Shown: positions 31,941-41,385 of the stretch, in pieces
How the letters are laid out: each line of letters opens with the position of its first letter
Position numbering within the stretch: position 1 is the stretch's first letter
Assembly: GCF_038397755.1 (NCBI RefSeq)
Contig: NZ_CP151637.1
Location: forward strand, 930,001 to 994,000
Direction: 5' to 3'
DNA length: 64,000 nucleotides
DNA from: Microbacterium sp. LWH7-1.2
Lineage (GTDB): Bacteria > Actinomycetota > Actinomycetes > Actinomycetales > Microbacteriaceae
Notes under the pieces: model-generated
What the model saw: the letters and a program-made list of their open reading frames with translations, nothing else
Told to the model about the DNA's origin: nothing
Database searches by the model: none
Made by a program: the position numbers and the translations under genes

Positions 31941-33307
31941 GCCGCACGGTCGCGGCGCGCCGAGTCGCGTACGACACGCTGCGGGCCGTCCACGAGTCGG
32001 ACGCGTACGCCAACCTGCTGCTGCCGACGGCGATCTCCCGCGCCGGACTCACGACTGCCGACGCCGCGCTCGCCACCGAGCTCACCTACGGCACGCTCCG
32101 GCGCCAGGGCACGTACGACGCGGTGATCGCGATCGCCGCCGACCGCCCCGTCTCCGACATCGATCCGGCCGTGCTCGACGCGCTGCGGCTCGGCGTGCAC
32201 CAGCTGCTGTCGACGCGGGTGGCCTCCCACGCCGCGGTGAACGAGTCCGTCGAGCTCGCCCGCGGGGCGGGCGGACGCGGCGCCGCCGGGTTCACGAACG
32301 CTGTGCTGCGGCGGGTGTCGCGCGATACTCCGGGCGACTGGATGACGCACGTCGCCGCGAGCGCGCGCTCCGACGACGAGCAGCTCGGCCTGCTGTTCTC
32401 GCACCCCGTGTGGGTGGTGCGCGCCTTCCGGCGGGCGCTGGCGGCGGAGGGCCGCGTCGAAGAGCTCGAGGCGCTGCTCACCGCCGACAATGCATCGCCC
32501 CGCGTCACGATGGCGGCCCTTCCCGATCTGGCGGGCGTCCCCGACGACGCGCGTCGCACGCCGTTCTCGCCGATCGGCTTCCGCCTCGGCGGCGGCGACC
32601 CCGATTCGCTGGTGCGCACGTCGCGCGGCCGCATCCGCGTCCAGGACGAGGGCTCGCAGCTCGCCGCCCTCGCGCTGACGCGCGCCCTGCCGGTCGCGGA
32701 GGGCGAGCGCTGGCTCGATCTCTGCGCGGGTCCCGGTGGCAAGACCGCCGTGCTCGCCGCCGAGGCGCGGGTGGGCGGGGCCGTCCTCGAGGCCAACGAG
32801 ATCTCGCCGGCACGCGCCGGGCTCGTCCGTCAGGCTCTCGCCGGCGTCCCGCTCGAGGTGCCGGTCTCGGAGGAGGACGGCCGAGTCCGCGCGCAGGAGG
32901 CGCCCGAGACCTACGACCGCATCCTCGTCGACGCCCCGTGCACCGGGCTCGGCGCGCTGCGCCGTCGTCCCGAGGCGCGATGGCGCAAGGCGCCCAGCGA
33001 CGTGCCGGCACTCACCGAGCTGCAGCGCGAGCTGCTCACCGAGGCCGTCGGCGCCCTCAAGCCCGGCGGTGTCGTCGCGTACGTGACGTGCTCGCCGCAC
33101 CTCGCAGAGACGTCCGGCGTCGTCGCCGACATCCGGAGCGAATGGGGCGCTGCGCTCGAGGAGATCTCCGCCCGCGACGTGATCACGTCACTGTCGGACG
33201 CGGACCCCGGTCTGCCGCCGCAGGCCGACGGCAGCGGGCGCGCTCAGCTGTGGCCGCACCGTCACAACACCGACGCGATGTCGATCTCGCTGCTGCGTCG
33301 AGTCTGA
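31937..33307 (+). CDS. rsmB: 16S rRNA (cytosine-967-C5)-methyltransferase
   Basis: SAM-dependent RNA m5C methyltransferase of the RsmB/Nop family. The 456-residue product has an N-terminal NusB-like RNA-binding domain (to about 140) and a methyltransferase domain with the SAM loop LDLCAGPGGKTAVLAAEA (about 255-272), the motif DAPCTGLGALRRRPE (about 330) and the catalytic cysteine in VTCSPH (about 383). The GTG overlaps the fmt stop. It is the last gene on the plus strand before the inverted glutaminase gene. Confidence 0.95.
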   Translation: MSRTVAARRVAYDTLRAVHESDAYANLLLPTAISRAGLTTADAALATELTYGTLRRQGTYDAVIAIAADRPVSDIDPAVLDALRLGVHQLLSTRVASHAAVNESVELARGAGGRGAAGFTNAVLRRVSRDTPGDWMTHVAASARSDDEQLGLLFSHPVWVVRAFRRALAAEGRVEELEALLTADNASPRVTMAALPDLAGVPDDARRTPFSPIGFRLGGGDPDSLVRTSRGRIRVQDEGSQLAALALTRALPVAEGERWLDLCAGPGGKTAVLAAEARVGGAVLEANEISPARAGLVRQALAGVPLEVPVSEEDGRVRAQEAPETYDRILVDAPCTGLGALRRRPEARWRKAPSDVPALTELQRELLTEAVGALKPGGVVAYVTCSPHLAETSGVVADIRSEWGAALEEISARDVITSLSDADPGLPPQADGSGRAQLWPHRHNTDAMSISLLRRV

Positions 33308-33353
33308 GCCGTCGAGTCGGGTGGGGACCGCAGCATCCGTCTCTGCTCTGTCG

Positions 33354-34526
33354 TCACTCCCGCAGCCGGATCCCGTGGGGCATCTGCTCGAACTCGACCC
33401 GCAGTGCGACGAGCGCGGCGCTGTGCGCGCGGGCGAGGTCGCGCGCGTCGACGATGACCTCGGCGCCCTCGGGGAGCGCGTCCGCGATCTCGCGCAGCAC
33501 GGCGACGACGCGCTCCGTGCCGGCCAGGCCGAGCTCTCCCGCCAGTCGCAGCACACGCCCCTCGTCGGTGTCCTCGACGGTGAACGCGGGCACCGCGACG
33601 CTCTCGTGCGATTCGAGCAGGTGCATGCCGAACCGCTCGCCGAGCGTCTCGAGGAGCGCGATGGCGCGCACCGAGTTCCCGTGCGCATCCAGGCGCGGGC
33701 TGAACGCCGCGATCCCGAACTGCGACGGGGCGACAGCGAGGAGGCCGCCGCTGACGCCGCTCTTCGCCGGCAGACCCACGCGCAGCAGCCACTCGCCGGA
33801 GTAGTCGTACATGCCGCAGCTGGCCATGATCGACAGCACATCGCGGGCGACGGCCTCGGAGACGACCCGCTCGCCGGTGACGGGGTTGTGTCCGCCGAAG
33901 GCGAGCGTCGACGACATCACGGCGAGGTCGCGCACCGTGACGAGCAGGGAGCACTGCCGGAAGTACGTCTCGACCGCGATCTCGACCGACCCTTCGATGA
34001 TGCCGTGCGAGCGGAGCAGGTGCGCCAGCGCGCGGTTGCGATCGCCCGTCGCGGATTCCGAGGCGTACACCTGCTCGTCGACCCACAGCGACCGCCCCGC
34101 GAATGCGGAGAGCCCGTCGACGATGCGCGTCATACGGTCGTCGACGCCGTCGCCGGGGATGAGGGCGGACGTCGCGATCGCCCCGGCATTGACCATGGGG
34201 TTCGCCGGCCGCCCGGTGCCGGGCTCGAGGCTGATCGCGTTGAACGGCTCGCCGCTGGGCTCCACGCCGACCTTGCGCAGCACCGCGTCGCGGCCGCGGT
34301 CGGCGAGGGCGAGCGCCAGCACGAACGGCTTCGAGATCGACTGGATCGTGAACTCGTGCGCGACGTCGCCGACCGCGCGTACCCGCCCGCGCGGTCCGAC
34401 GACGGCGAGGGCCAGACGGTCGGGATCCGCGGCCGCGAGCTCGGGGATGTAGCCCGCCGGGGCGCCGTCGTCGAGCGGGCGGATGTCTTCGAGGACGTCG
34501 TGCAGCAGCGCCGTGATCGGATCCAC
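33354..34526 (-). CDS. glsA: Glutaminase with C-terminal STAS domain
   Basis: Hydrolyses glutamine to glutamate and ammonia. Residues 1 to about 300 are a beta-lactamase-fold glutaminase with the nucleophile motif QSISKPF (about 60-66), NPMVNAGAI, and SATGDRNRALA. The C-terminal about 85 residues look like a STAS domain (VLRLAGELGLAGTERVVAVL, VIVDARDLARAHSAALVAL), a regulatory fold of anti-anti-sigma factors and anion transporters. I chose the GTG at 34526, because TATGGT lies exactly 6 bases before it and no Shine-Dalgarno exists. The frame also opens at a GTG at 34553, which would overlap the rpe start. The gene is inverted between rsmB and rpe and shares a promoter region with rpe. Confidence 0.9.
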   Translation of the reverse strand: MDPITALLHDVLEDIRPLDDGAPAGYIPELAAADPDRLALAVVGPRGRVRAVGDVAHEFTIQSISKPFVLALALADRGRDAVLRKVGVEPSGEPFNAISLEPGTGRPANPMVNAGAIATSALIPGDGVDDRMTRIVDGLSAFAGRSLWVDEQVYASESATGDRNRALAHLLRSHGIIEGSVEIAVETYFRQCSLLVTVRDLAVMSSTLAFGGHNPVTGERVVSEAVARDVLSIMASCGMYDYSGEWLLRVGLPAKSGVSGGLLAVAPSQFGIAAFSPRLDAHGNSVRAIALLETLGERFGMHLLESHESVAVPAFTVEDTDEGRVLRLAGELGLAGTERVVAVLREIADALPEGAEVIVDARDLARAHSAALVALRVEFEQMPHGIRLRE

Positions 34527-34532
34527 GGCTCG

Positions 34533-34540
34533 ACCATAAT
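34533..34540. promoter_or_regulatory. Divergent promoter with interleaved -10 boxes for glsA and rpe
   Basis: On the plus strand CATAAT (34535-34540) is followed by 6 bases and the rpe GTG at 34547. On the minus strand TATGGT (34538-34533) is followed by 6 bases and the glsA GTG at 34526. The two boxes overlap by four bases in the near-palindrome CCATAATGG. Neither gene has a Shine-Dalgarno, so both transcripts appear leaderless and use the same melted region. Confidence 0.6.
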
Positions 34541-34546
34541 GGACGC

Positions 34547-35242
34547 GTGCCACCGATCGACGACACCGCCCGCCAGACCGGCATCCGCATCAATCCCAGC
34601 ATCCTCGCCGCCGACTTCGTCAACATGCAGGCGGAGCTCGCACGCATCGCGACGGCGGACTTCGTCCACGTCGACGTCATGGACAACCACTTCGTACCCA
34701 ATCTGACATTCGGTCCGCAGATGGTCGAGCGCATCCAGGCCACGAGCCCGGTACCCCTCGACGTGCATCTCATGATCACGAATCCCGACCGCTGGGCACC
34801 CGGGTATGCCGAGCTCGGAGCAGCCTCCGTCACGTTCCACCTCGAAGCCGCGAAGGAGCCGGTCGCGCTCGCCCGCCGACTGCGCGGCATCGGCGCGCGC
34901 GCGGGTGTTGCCGTGAAGCCCGCGACGCCCGTCGAGGGGCTCTTCGACCTGCTCGACGACTTCGACCAGATCCTGGTGATGACCGTCGAGCCCGGGTTCG
35001 GCGGTCAGTCGTTCATGCCCGAGACCCTGCCGAAGCTCAGCCGCCTGGCCGACGAGGCGCGGCGCCGAGGCTCTTCGGTGTGGCTGCAGGTCGACGGCGG
35101 CATCGGCGAATCGACGATCCTGCAGGCCGCCGAGGCCGGCGCCGACACGTTCGTCGCCGGCTCGGCCGTGTTCGGCGCGGGCGACCCGGCGAACGCCATC
35201 GCGGGCCTGCGCGCGACCGCCGCCGAGCACCACGGGCACTGA
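34547..35242 (+). CDS. rpe: Ribulose-phosphate 3-epimerase
   Basis: Interconverts ribulose 5-phosphate and xylulose 5-phosphate. The 231-residue TIM barrel shows [13 protein letters not shown], the metal-binding [23 protein letters not shown], and [14 protein letters not shown] with a VDGGI phosphate loop. The GTG is a likely leaderless start. A 15-residue N-terminal extension precedes the usual start of the fold. The order rsmB-rpe-hisE-hisG is common in Microbacteriaceae, here with glsA inserted. Confidence 0.95.
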   Translation: MPPIDDTARQTGIRINPSILAADFVNMQAELARIATADFVHVDVMDNHFVPNLTFGPQMVERIQATSPVPLDVHLMITNPDRWAPGYAELGAASVTFHLEAAKEPVALARRLRGIGARAGVAVKPATPVEGLFDLLDDFDQILVMTVEPGFGGQSFMPETLPKLSRLADEARRRGSSVWLQVDGGIGESTILQAAEAGADTFVAGSAVFGAGDPANAIAGLRATAAEHHGH

Positions 35243-35282
35243 GCCGGCCGTCACGCGGCGCCGCGGCATCCGTTCTGTTGGA

Positions 35283-35288
35283 TACCCT
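35283..35288 (+). promoter_or_regulatory. -10 box TACCCT of hisE, leaderless geometry
   Basis: TACCCT followed by 6 bases and GTG at 35295. An ATG at 35292 lies only 3 bases after the box, so the GTG fits the leaderless pattern better. Confidence 0.5.
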
Positions 35289-35294
35289 GGCATG

Positions 35295-35558
35295 GTGAAG
35301 ACGTTCGACACGCTGTACGCCGAGCTCGCCGCGAAAGCGGCCGAGCGCCCCGAGGGATCGGGAACCGTCGCACAGCTGGACGCGGGCGTGCACGCGATCG
35401 GCAAGAAGATCGTGGAAGAGGCCGCCGAGGTCTGGATGGCCGCGGAGTACGAGTCGACGGATGCCGCAGCCGAGGAGATCTCGCAGCTGCTGTACCACCT
35501 GCAGGTGCTGATGCTCGCGAAGGGGCTGAGCCTCGAGGACGTCTACCGACATCTCTGA
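35295..35558 (+). CDS. hisE: Phosphoribosyl-ATP diphosphatase
   Basis: Second step of histidine synthesis: removes pyrophosphate from phosphoribosyl-ATP. The 87-residue all-helical product has [28 protein letters not shown] (the EExxE metal site) and [14 protein letters not shown]. The GTG at 35295 gives the usual VKTF start of actinobacterial HisE. The ATG one codon upstream is the alternative. hisG follows after 43 bases. Confidence 0.94.
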   Translation: MKTFDTLYAELAAKAAERPEGSGTVAQLDAGVHAIGKKIVEEAAEVWMAAEYESTDAAAEEISQLLYHLQVLMLAKGLSLEDVYRHL

Positions 35559-35601
35559 GCGCGCGCTGCCCCCCGTCCTCGAACCCGAAAGCCCCGCTGC
35601 C

Positions 35602-36444
35602 ATGCTGCGAATCGCCGTGCCGAACAAGGGCTCGCTCGCCGAGACCGCCTCTGAGATGCTCCACGAGGCGGGCTACATCGGTCGTCGCGACCCCAAGGAC
35701 CTCCACGTCATCGACCCCCAGAACGAGGTCGAGTTCTTCTACCTCCGCCCGAAAGACATCGCCACCTACGTCGGCTCCGGCGCGCTGGACGTCGGCATCA
35801 CGGGCCGCGATCTGCTGCTCGACGCCCGCATGCCGGGCGCCCGCGAGATCGAGGCGCTCGGCTTCGGCGACTCGACATTCCGCTTCGCCGGTCCTCCCGG
35901 ACGCTTCACGTCCGTCCAGGACCTCAACGGCTCGCGCGTCGCGACCGCATACCCGGGCCTGGTCGACGCGTTCCTCGACGAGCACGGCGTCGCCGTGGAC
36001 CTGGTGCCGCTCGACGGCGCGGTCGAGTCCGCGGTGCGCCTGGGAGTGGCGGATGCCGTCGCCGACGTCGTGTCGACCGGCACCACGCTGCGCCAGGCGG
36101 GCCTGGAGATCTTCGGTCCGGTGCTGCTGCAGTCCGAGGCCGTGCTGATCACATCGCCCACCCAGGCGGAGGGGACCGACACGTTGCTGCGGCGCCTCCG
36201 CGGCGTGATGGTGGCCCGGCGGTACGTGATGGTCGACTACGACCTGCCCGCCGACCTCGTCGACGACGCGGTCAAGATCGCCCCCGGCATCGAATCGCCG
36301 ACGATCGCGCCGCTGCGCGACCCGGCGTGGGTCGCCGTGCGCGTCATGGTCGCCCGCAAGGGCGTGAACCAGGTCATGGACGCGCTGTACGCGATCGGCG
36401 CCCGCGCGATCCTCGTCACCGCGATCCACAACGCGAGACTCTGA
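35602..36444 (+). CDS. hisG: ATP phosphoribosyltransferase
   Basis: First, committed step of histidine synthesis; normally inhibited by histidine. The 280-residue product is the long form with a C-terminal ACT-like regulatory domain (about 205-280, [21 protein letters not shown] in part), so it should not need HisZ. It begins [16 protein letters not shown] and has the PRPP-binding [15 protein letters not shown]. No strong Shine-Dalgarno precedes the ATG. It overlaps hisF by TGATG. Confidence 0.95.
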   Translation: MLRIAVPNKGSLAETASEMLHEAGYIGRRDPKDLHVIDPQNEVEFFYLRPKDIATYVGSGALDVGITGRDLLLDARMPGAREIEALGFGDSTFRFAGPPGRFTSVQDLNGSRVATAYPGLVDAFLDEHGVAVDLVPLDGAVESAVRLGVADAVADVVSTGTTLRQAGLEIFGPVLLQSEAVLITSPTQAEGTDTLLRRLRGVMVARRYVMVDYDLPADLVDDAVKIAPGIESPTIAPLRDPAWVAVRVMVARKGVNQVMDALYAIGARAILVTAIHNARL

Positions 36445-37217
36445 TGAGCCTGGTCTGCCGCGTCATCCCGTGCCTCGACGTCGCCGCCGGGCGGGTCGTC
36501 AAGGGCGTGAACTTCCAGAACCTGCGCGACATGGGCGATCCCGTCGAGCTCGCGCGGGAGTACTTCCGCCAGGGCGCCGACGAGATCACGTTCCTCGACG
36601 TCACGGCCACGGTCGATGAGCGCTCGACGACGTACGACGTCGTCCGGCGCACGGCCGAAGAGGTGTTCATCCCGCTCACCGTGGGTGGGGGTGTGCGGTC
36701 GGCCGACGACGTCGCACGGCTGCTGTCGGTCGGCGCCGACAAGATCGGAGTGAACTCGGCGGCGATCGCGCGTCCCGCGCTCCTGGACGAGATCGCCGAC
36801 CGTTTCGGTGCGCAGGTGCTCGTGCTGTCGCTCGACGTCAAGCGCTCGCCCTCGACCGACTCCGGCTTCGTCGTCACCACGCACGGCGGCCGCACCGAGA
36901 CGACCCTCGACGCGCTCGAATGGGCGCGCGAGGCGATCGAGCGCGGCGCGGGGGAGCTCCTCGTCAATTCGATCGACGCGGACGGGACCAAGCAGGGCTT
37001 CGACCTCGAGCTGGTCGGCCTCATGCGCGAGGTCGCCAGCGTGCCCGTCATCGCGTCGGGTGGCGCCGGCCGCGCCGAAGACTTCGGACCCGCCATCGAG
37101 GCGGGCGCGGACGCCGTGCTCGCGGCATCCGTCTTCCATTCCGGCCAGCTCACCGTCGGCGACGTGAAGGCCGCGATGCAGGCCGAGGGAATCGCCGTGC
37201 GGGAGGTGGCGGCATGA
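36444..37217 (+). CDS. hisF: Imidazole glycerol phosphate synthase cyclase subunit
   Basis: Cyclase half of the HisH-HisF complex, which makes IGP and AICAR. The 257-residue TIM barrel has [19 protein letters not shown] (catalytic Asp), FLDVTA, GGGVRS, and [16 protein letters not shown] with the second catalytic Asp. hisH and hisA are not adjacent and must be elsewhere. It overlaps hisG and hisI. Confidence 0.96.
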   Translation: MSLVCRVIPCLDVAAGRVVKGVNFQNLRDMGDPVELAREYFRQGADEITFLDVTATVDERSTTYDVVRRTAEEVFIPLTVGGGVRSADDVARLLSVGADKIGVNSAAIARPALLDEIADRFGAQVLVLSLDVKRSPSTDSGFVVTTHGGRTETTLDALEWAREAIERGAGELLVNSIDADGTKQGFDLELVGLMREVASVPVIASGGAGRAEDFGPAIEAGADAVLAASVFHSGQLTVGDVKAAMQAEGIAVREVAA

Positions 37218-37579
37218 CGGAGACGCTCGACGAGCGCATCGCGCGCGTGACCTTCAACGGCGACGGCCTCGTCGCCGCGATCATCCAGCAGTGGGACACC
37301 CGCGAAGTCCTCATGCTCGGCTGGATGGATGCCGAGGCCCTCCGCCGCACGCTCACCGAGGGCCGCGTCACCTTCTGGTCGCGCTCTCGGCAGGAGTACT
37401 GGCGCAAGGGGGATACATCGGGGCACATCCAGCTGGTGCGCGGAGCGAGCCTCGACTGCGACGGCGACACCATCCTCGTCGAGGTCGAGCAGGTCGGCGC
37501 CGCGTGCCACACCGGCACCCGCACGTGCTTCGACGGCCGCGACCTCGGCGCCGTGCGCGGCCCGGAGCCGTACGCGTGA
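37214..37579 (+). CDS. hisI: Phosphoribosyl-AMP cyclohydrolase
   Basis: Opens the adenine ring of phosphoribosyl-AMP, third step of histidine synthesis. The 121-residue product has [34 protein letters not shown] and the zinc-binding cysteines in LDCDGD and ACHTGTRTC. It is the HisI domain alone; HisE is a separate gene upstream. It overlaps hisF by ATGA and the next membrane protein gene by GTGA. Confidence 0.96.
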   Translation: MTETLDERIARVTFNGDGLVAAIIQQWDTREVLMLGWMDAEALRRTLTEGRVTFWSRSRQEYWRKGDTSGHIQLVRGASLDCDGDTILVEVEQVGAACHTGTRTCFDGRDLGAVRGPEPYA

Positions 37580-38211
37580 TCCGCAGGGCGCGACTGCTCT
37601 CCGTCGTGCTCGTCGTGCTGTGCGGCGCGCTCGGCGTGATCTCATCGACGCAGACGTGGCTCACGGTCGAACTCCAGGACGCCGCCCACCACGTCCTCGA
37701 CGTACCGGGCGCATCGGCCGTGCCGGTTCTGGCGCCACTGAGCCTCGCCGTGCTGGCGCTCGGCGCCGCGCTGTCCATCGTCGGGCCGGCGCTTCGCTAC
37801 GTGTTCGGCGCGCTGGCGTTCTTCATCGGGGCGGTGCTCGCCTGGCTGACCGCCCGCGTCGTGTTCGAGCATCCGGTGTCGGCCGTCGCCTCGGTCGTCA
37901 CCGAGTCCACCGGCATCGCCGGAGAGGCCTCCGTCGCGAAGCTCGTCGCGTCCATCGATGCGACCGCGTGGCCGGCCGTCACCCTCGTCGTCTGGGTCGT
38001 GCTCGTCGCGGCCGGCGTGTTCGTGCTCGCGACGGCGCACTCCTGGTCGCGCACCGGCCGTCGCTACCGCACCGACGAGGCTGCGAAGGCCGCCCCCGCG
38101 ACCGATTCCACGGCGCGCTCCGGCGACGGCCCGCGCCCCCACGACGCCGCCGGATCGCGCGCCATCGACGACTGGGACGACCTGTCGCGTGGCGAGGATC
38201 CGACCGCCTGA
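37576..38211 (+). CDS. Tryptophan-operon associated membrane protein (TIGR02234 type)
   Basis: Uncharacterised 211-residue membrane protein with four predicted helices (about residues 7-27, 50-70, 75-95, 130-155) and a hydrophilic, Asp-rich C-terminal tail. Its position beside trp genes and its pattern match the Trp biosynthesis-associated membrane protein family of actinobacteria. The GTG overlaps the hisI stop. In relatives, trpE usually lies between hisI and this gene. Here it does not. Confidence 0.82.
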   Translation: MIRRARLLSVVLVVLCGALGVISSTQTWLTVELQDAAHHVLDVPGASAVPVLAPLSLAVLALGAALSIVGPALRYVFGALAFFIGAVLAWLTARVVFEHPVSAVASVVTESTGIAGEASVAKLVASIDATAWPAVTLVVWVVLVAAGVFVLATAHSWSRTGRRYRTDEAAKAAPATDSTARSGDGPRPHDAAGSRAIDDWDDLSRGEDPTA

Positions 38212-38215
38212 CCGC

Positions 38216-38221
38216 TAGACT
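38216..38221 (+). promoter_or_regulatory. -10 box TAGACT before the HGxxPAAW gene
   Basis: TAGACT directly after the stop of the upstream gene. The predicted start near 38228 gives a 30-base leader with GAGGAGAT before the ATG. It could be the main promoter of trpCBA. Confidence 0.55.
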
Positions 38222-38257
38222 GGCGGCATCCCGCCCCGGTTCCACGAGGAGATATCC

Positions 38258-38488
38258 ATGAGCAACAACATCGGCGACCCCGGCCACGGACACTCGCCCG
38301 CAGCCTGGACGGCCGTCGTGATCATGCTCGTGGCGGTCTCGATCGGCACCTTCTTCTTCTTCCTCGACATGCCGATCTTCGTGTGGGCGTCGGCCGCCCT
38401 CCTGGTGATCGGGCTCCTCGTGGGCTGGATCATGAAGCGCGCCGGCTACGGCGTCGGCGGCTCCAAGGTCGCGGCGAAAGAGCACTGA
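38258..38488 (+). CDS. HGxxPAAW family small membrane protein
   Basis: A 76-residue protein with the signature HGHSPAAW (about residues 10-17) and two predicted membrane helices (about 18-38 and 42-60). Such proteins sit just upstream of trpC in many actinobacteria and have no known function. The ATG has AGGAG at about 6 bases. trpC follows after 2 bases, so they are co-translated or co-transcribed. Confidence 0.85.
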   Translation: MSNNIGDPGHGHSPAAWTAVVIMLVAVSIGTFFFFLDMPIFVWASAALLVIGLLVGWIMKRAGYGVGGSKVAAKEH

Positions 38489-38490
38489 GC

Positions 38491-39267
38491 ATGCTCGCCG
38501 ACCTCACGGCCGGCGCGGTTGAGGATGCCGAGGCACGCGCCTCGATGCGCCCCTTGGCAGAGGTCGAGTCCGCCGCGCTGGCGCAGCGTCCCGCCCTCGA
38601 CGTCCTCGCCGCGCTCGCCCCGTCCGACCGCGTGAAGATCATCGCCGAGGTCAAGCGCGCGAGCCCGTCGCGCGGAGACCTCGCCGCCATCCCCGACCCG
38701 GCCCTGCAGGCACGTCGCTACGAAGAGGGCGGCGCGTCGGCGATCTCCGTCCTCACCGAGGGCCGTAAGTTCAAGGGCACCCTCGCCGACCTCGAGGCCG
38801 TCAAGGCCGCCGTGACGCTCCCGGTGCTGCGCAAGGACTTCATCGCGACCGAATACCAGGTGCTCGAGGCGCGCGCGTCCGGCGCCGACCTGGTCCTCCT
38901 CATCGTCGCCGCGCTCGAGCAGGACGTCCTCGCCCGCCTCCACGCGTTCACGCGCGAGCTGGGAATGACGGCGCTCGTCGAGACCCACTCGGCCGACGAG
39001 GTCGATCGCGCCGTGGATGTCGGCGCACAGCTCATCGGTGTCAACGCCCGCGACCTGTCGACCTTCCAGCTCGACCGCGACCTCTTCGGCCGCCTGGCGG
39101 AGCGCATCCCGACGGGGGCGATCAAGATCGCGGAGTCGGCCGTGCTCGTGCCCGAGGACGTCGCCCACTACCGTCGTGACGGCGCGGACGTCGTGCTCGT
39201 GGGCGAGGCGCTGGTCACCAACGATCCCGTATCCACGCTGCGCGCATTCCTGGAGGCAGGCGCATGA
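38491..39267 (+). CDS. trpC: Indole-3-glycerol phosphate synthase
   Basis: Closes the indole ring from CdRP. The 258-residue TIM barrel has [16 protein letters not shown] (catalytic lysine region, about 49-64), [13 protein letters not shown], and [11 protein letters not shown]. The start lies 2 bases after the upstream stop and the stop overlaps trpB by ATGA. Confidence 0.95.
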   Translation: MLADLTAGAVEDAEARASMRPLAEVESAALAQRPALDVLAALAPSDRVKIIAEVKRASPSRGDLAAIPDPALQARRYEEGGASAISVLTEGRKFKGTLADLEAVKAAVTLPVLRKDFIATEYQVLEARASGADLVLLIVAALEQDVLARLHAFTRELGMTALVETHSADEVDRAVDVGAQLIGVNARDLSTFQLDRDLFGRLAERIPTGAIKIAESAVLVPEDVAHYRRDGADVVLVGEALVTNDPVSTLRAFLEAGA

Positions 39268-40529
39268 GTCTTCGTGAGGCTCCCGGGCCGCTGTTCGGCG
39301 AGTTCGGCGGGCGGTACATGCCCGAGTCGCTCATCGCCGCGATCGACGAGCTGACGGCGGAGTACGAGGCCGCGAAGGCCGATCCGGCATTCCAGGCAGA
39401 GTTCGTGCGGCTGCTGCACTCGTATGCCGGCCGCCCGTCGCCGATCACCGAGGTGGCCCGGTTCGCCGAGCACGCGGGTGGCGCGCGGGTCTTCCTCAAG
39501 AGGGAGGACCTCAACCACACCGGGTCGCACAAGATCAACAACGTCCTCGGCCAGGCGCTGCTCACCCAGCGCCTCGGCAAGACCCGGGTGATCGCCGAGA
39601 CGGGCGCCGGCCAGCACGGCGTCGCGACCGCGACCGCCGCGGCCCTCTTCGGCTTCGAGTGCACGATCTACATGGGCGAGGTCGACACCGAGCGCCAGGC
39701 GCTCAACGTCGCCCGCATGCGCCTGCTCGGCGCCGAGGTGATCCCGGTCAAGACCGGCTCGCGCACGCTCAAGGATGCGATCAACGACGCCTACCGCGAC
39801 TGGGTCGCGAGCGTCGAGACGACGAACTACATCTTCGGCACCGCCGCAGGCCCGCACCCGTTCCCCGCGATGGTCCGCGACTTCCAGAAGGTGATCTCCG
39901 AAGAGGCGCGCGCGCAGCTCCTCGAGGAGGCCGGCCGGCTGCCGGACGCCGTCCTCGCCTGCGTCGGCGGGGGCTCGAACGCCATCGGCATGTTCGACGC
40001 CTTCCTCGACGACGAGGGCGTCAAGCTGTACGGCGTCGAGGCCGCCGGCGACGGCGTCGACACGCCGCGGCACGCCGCATCGATCGAACGCGGCCGCCCC
40101 GGCGTGCTGCACGGCGCGAAGACCTTCGTCCTGCAGGACGAGGACGGCCAGACGATCGAGTCCCACTCGATCTCGGCGGGCCTCGACTACCCGGGCGTCG
40201 GCCCCGAGCACGCGTGGCTCGCCTCGATCGGCCGCGCCGAGTACATCCCCGCGACCGACGACGAGGCGATGCAGGCGCTGCGCCTCCTCTCCGAGACCGA
40301 GGGCATCATCCCCGCGATCGAATCGGCCCACGCCCTCGCCGGCGCGCTGCGCATCGGCCGCGAGCTCGGCCCGGACGCCATTCTCGCGGTATGCCTCTCG
40401 GGCCGCGGCGACAAGGACATGGACACCGCCGCGCGCTACTTCGACCTGTACGACAAGGGGACGGAGGCTGCGGCCGCCGCCTCCGCGCCCCACGACGACG
40501 CCGCCCACGGCGAAGGGGAGAAGCTATGA
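39264..40529 (+). CDS. trpB: Tryptophan synthase beta chain
   Basis: PLP enzyme that joins indole and serine. The 421-residue product has [13 protein letters not shown], the PLP-lysine motif [11 protein letters not shown] (about residues 85-95), [13 protein letters not shown], and the phosphate loop [14 protein letters not shown]-terminal Ala/His-rich tail of about 20 residues is not conserved. AAGGGGAG near the end of trpB serves trpA, which overlaps by ATGA. Confidence 0.97.
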   Translation: MSLREAPGPLFGEFGGRYMPESLIAAIDELTAEYEAAKADPAFQAEFVRLLHSYAGRPSPITEVARFAEHAGGARVFLKREDLNHTGSHKINNVLGQALLTQRLGKTRVIAETGAGQHGVATATAAALFGFECTIYMGEVDTERQALNVARMRLLGAEVIPVKTGSRTLKDAINDAYRDWVASVETTNYIFGTAAGPHPFPAMVRDFQKVISEEARAQLLEEAGRLPDAVLACVGGGSNAIGMFDAFLDDEGVKLYGVEAAGDGVDTPRHAASIERGRPGVLHGAKTFVLQDEDGQTIESHSISAGLDYPGVGPEHAWLASIGRAEYIPATDDEAMQALRLLSETEGIIPAIESAHALAGALRIGRELGPDAILAVCLSGRGDKDMDTAARYFDLYDKGTEAAAAASAPHDDAAHGEGEKL

Positions 40530-41320
40530 CCTCGCGCGTCGCCGCGGCGATCGACGCCGCCCGCGCCGAAGGGCGAGGCGCGTTCGTCGGCTACCTCCCG
40601 CTCGGCTTCCCCGACCTCGAGGCGAGCATCGACGCGGCCGTCGCCCTGGCCGAGAACGGCGCCGACATCCTCGAGCTCGGCCCGCCGTATTCCGACCCGG
40701 TGATGGACGGCACCGTGATCCAGGAGGCGACGCAGGCGGCGCTCGCCGGCGGATTCCGTCTCCGCGACATCTTCACGGCCGTGCGCGAGATCACGCGCCG
40801 CGTCGACGTGCCCGTGCTCGTCATGACGTACTGGAACCCGGTGCTGCAGTACGGTGTCGACCGCTACGCCGACGACCTGCTCGCCGCCGGCGGAGCAGGA
40901 CTCATCACGCCCGACATCACGCCGGAGGCGGCGCCCGAGTGGATCGCCGCCAGCGAGCGCACGGGCCTCGACCGGGTCTTCCTCGCCGCGCCGACCTCGA
41001 CGGACGAGCGGCTCGAGCTCATCGCGCAGAACTCCACCGGCTTCGTCTACACCGTCTCGACCATGGGCATCACGGGGGAGCGCGCGCAGTTGGATGCTGC
41101 GGCCCGCACCCTCGTCGCCCGCCTGCGTGAGCACGGGGTCGAGCACGCGTGCGTCGGCATCGGCATCTCGAACGCCGCGCAGGTCGCGGGCGTGCTCGAG
41201 TACGCTGACGGCGCGATCGTCGGCACGGCGCTCGTGCGCGCGCTGCGCGAGCGGGGCCTCGAGGGCCTCGCCGAGACCGCACGCGGCCTCGCCGCGGGCA
41301 CCGCCCGCGGCGCGAACTAG
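40526..41320 (+). CDS. trpA: Tryptophan synthase alpha chain
   Basis: Cleaves indole-3-glycerol phosphate and channels indole to TrpB. The 264-residue barrel has [11 protein letters not shown], the catalytic Glu in [15 protein letters not shown] and the second catalytic acid near [12 protein letters not shown], and VGIGISN. Its TAG stop codon forms the first half of a TAGACT -10 box for the next unit. Confidence 0.96.
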   Translation: MTSRVAAAIDAARAEGRGAFVGYLPLGFPDLEASIDAAVALAENGADILELGPPYSDPVMDGTVIQEATQAALAGGFRLRDIFTAVREITRRVDVPVLVMTYWNPVLQYGVDRYADDLLAAGGAGLITPDITPEAAPEWIAASERTGLDRVFLAAPTSTDERLELIAQNSTGFVYTVSTMGITGERAQLDAAARTLVARLREHGVEHACVGIGISNAAQVAGVLEYADGAIVGTALVRALRERGLEGLAETARGLAAGTARGAN

Positions 41321-41323
41321 ACT
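41318..41323 (+). promoter_or_regulatory. -10 box TAGACT of lgt, built on the trpA stop codon
   Basis: TAGACT shares its first three bases with the trpA TAG stop. It is about 62 bases before the lgt ATG, giving a leader of about 55 bases with AAGGA. Confidence 0.5.
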
Positions 41324-41385
41324 TCTGAGGTCGGCGGCCGCCGCCGCCACGCCCAGCACGGATCCAGCAAGGACACGGTTCTCCC

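Noticed and set aside
38215..38260. Tryptophan attenuator or T-box before trpCBA
   Set aside because: No Trp-codon-rich leader peptide, T-box or competing hairpins are visible in the short leader.
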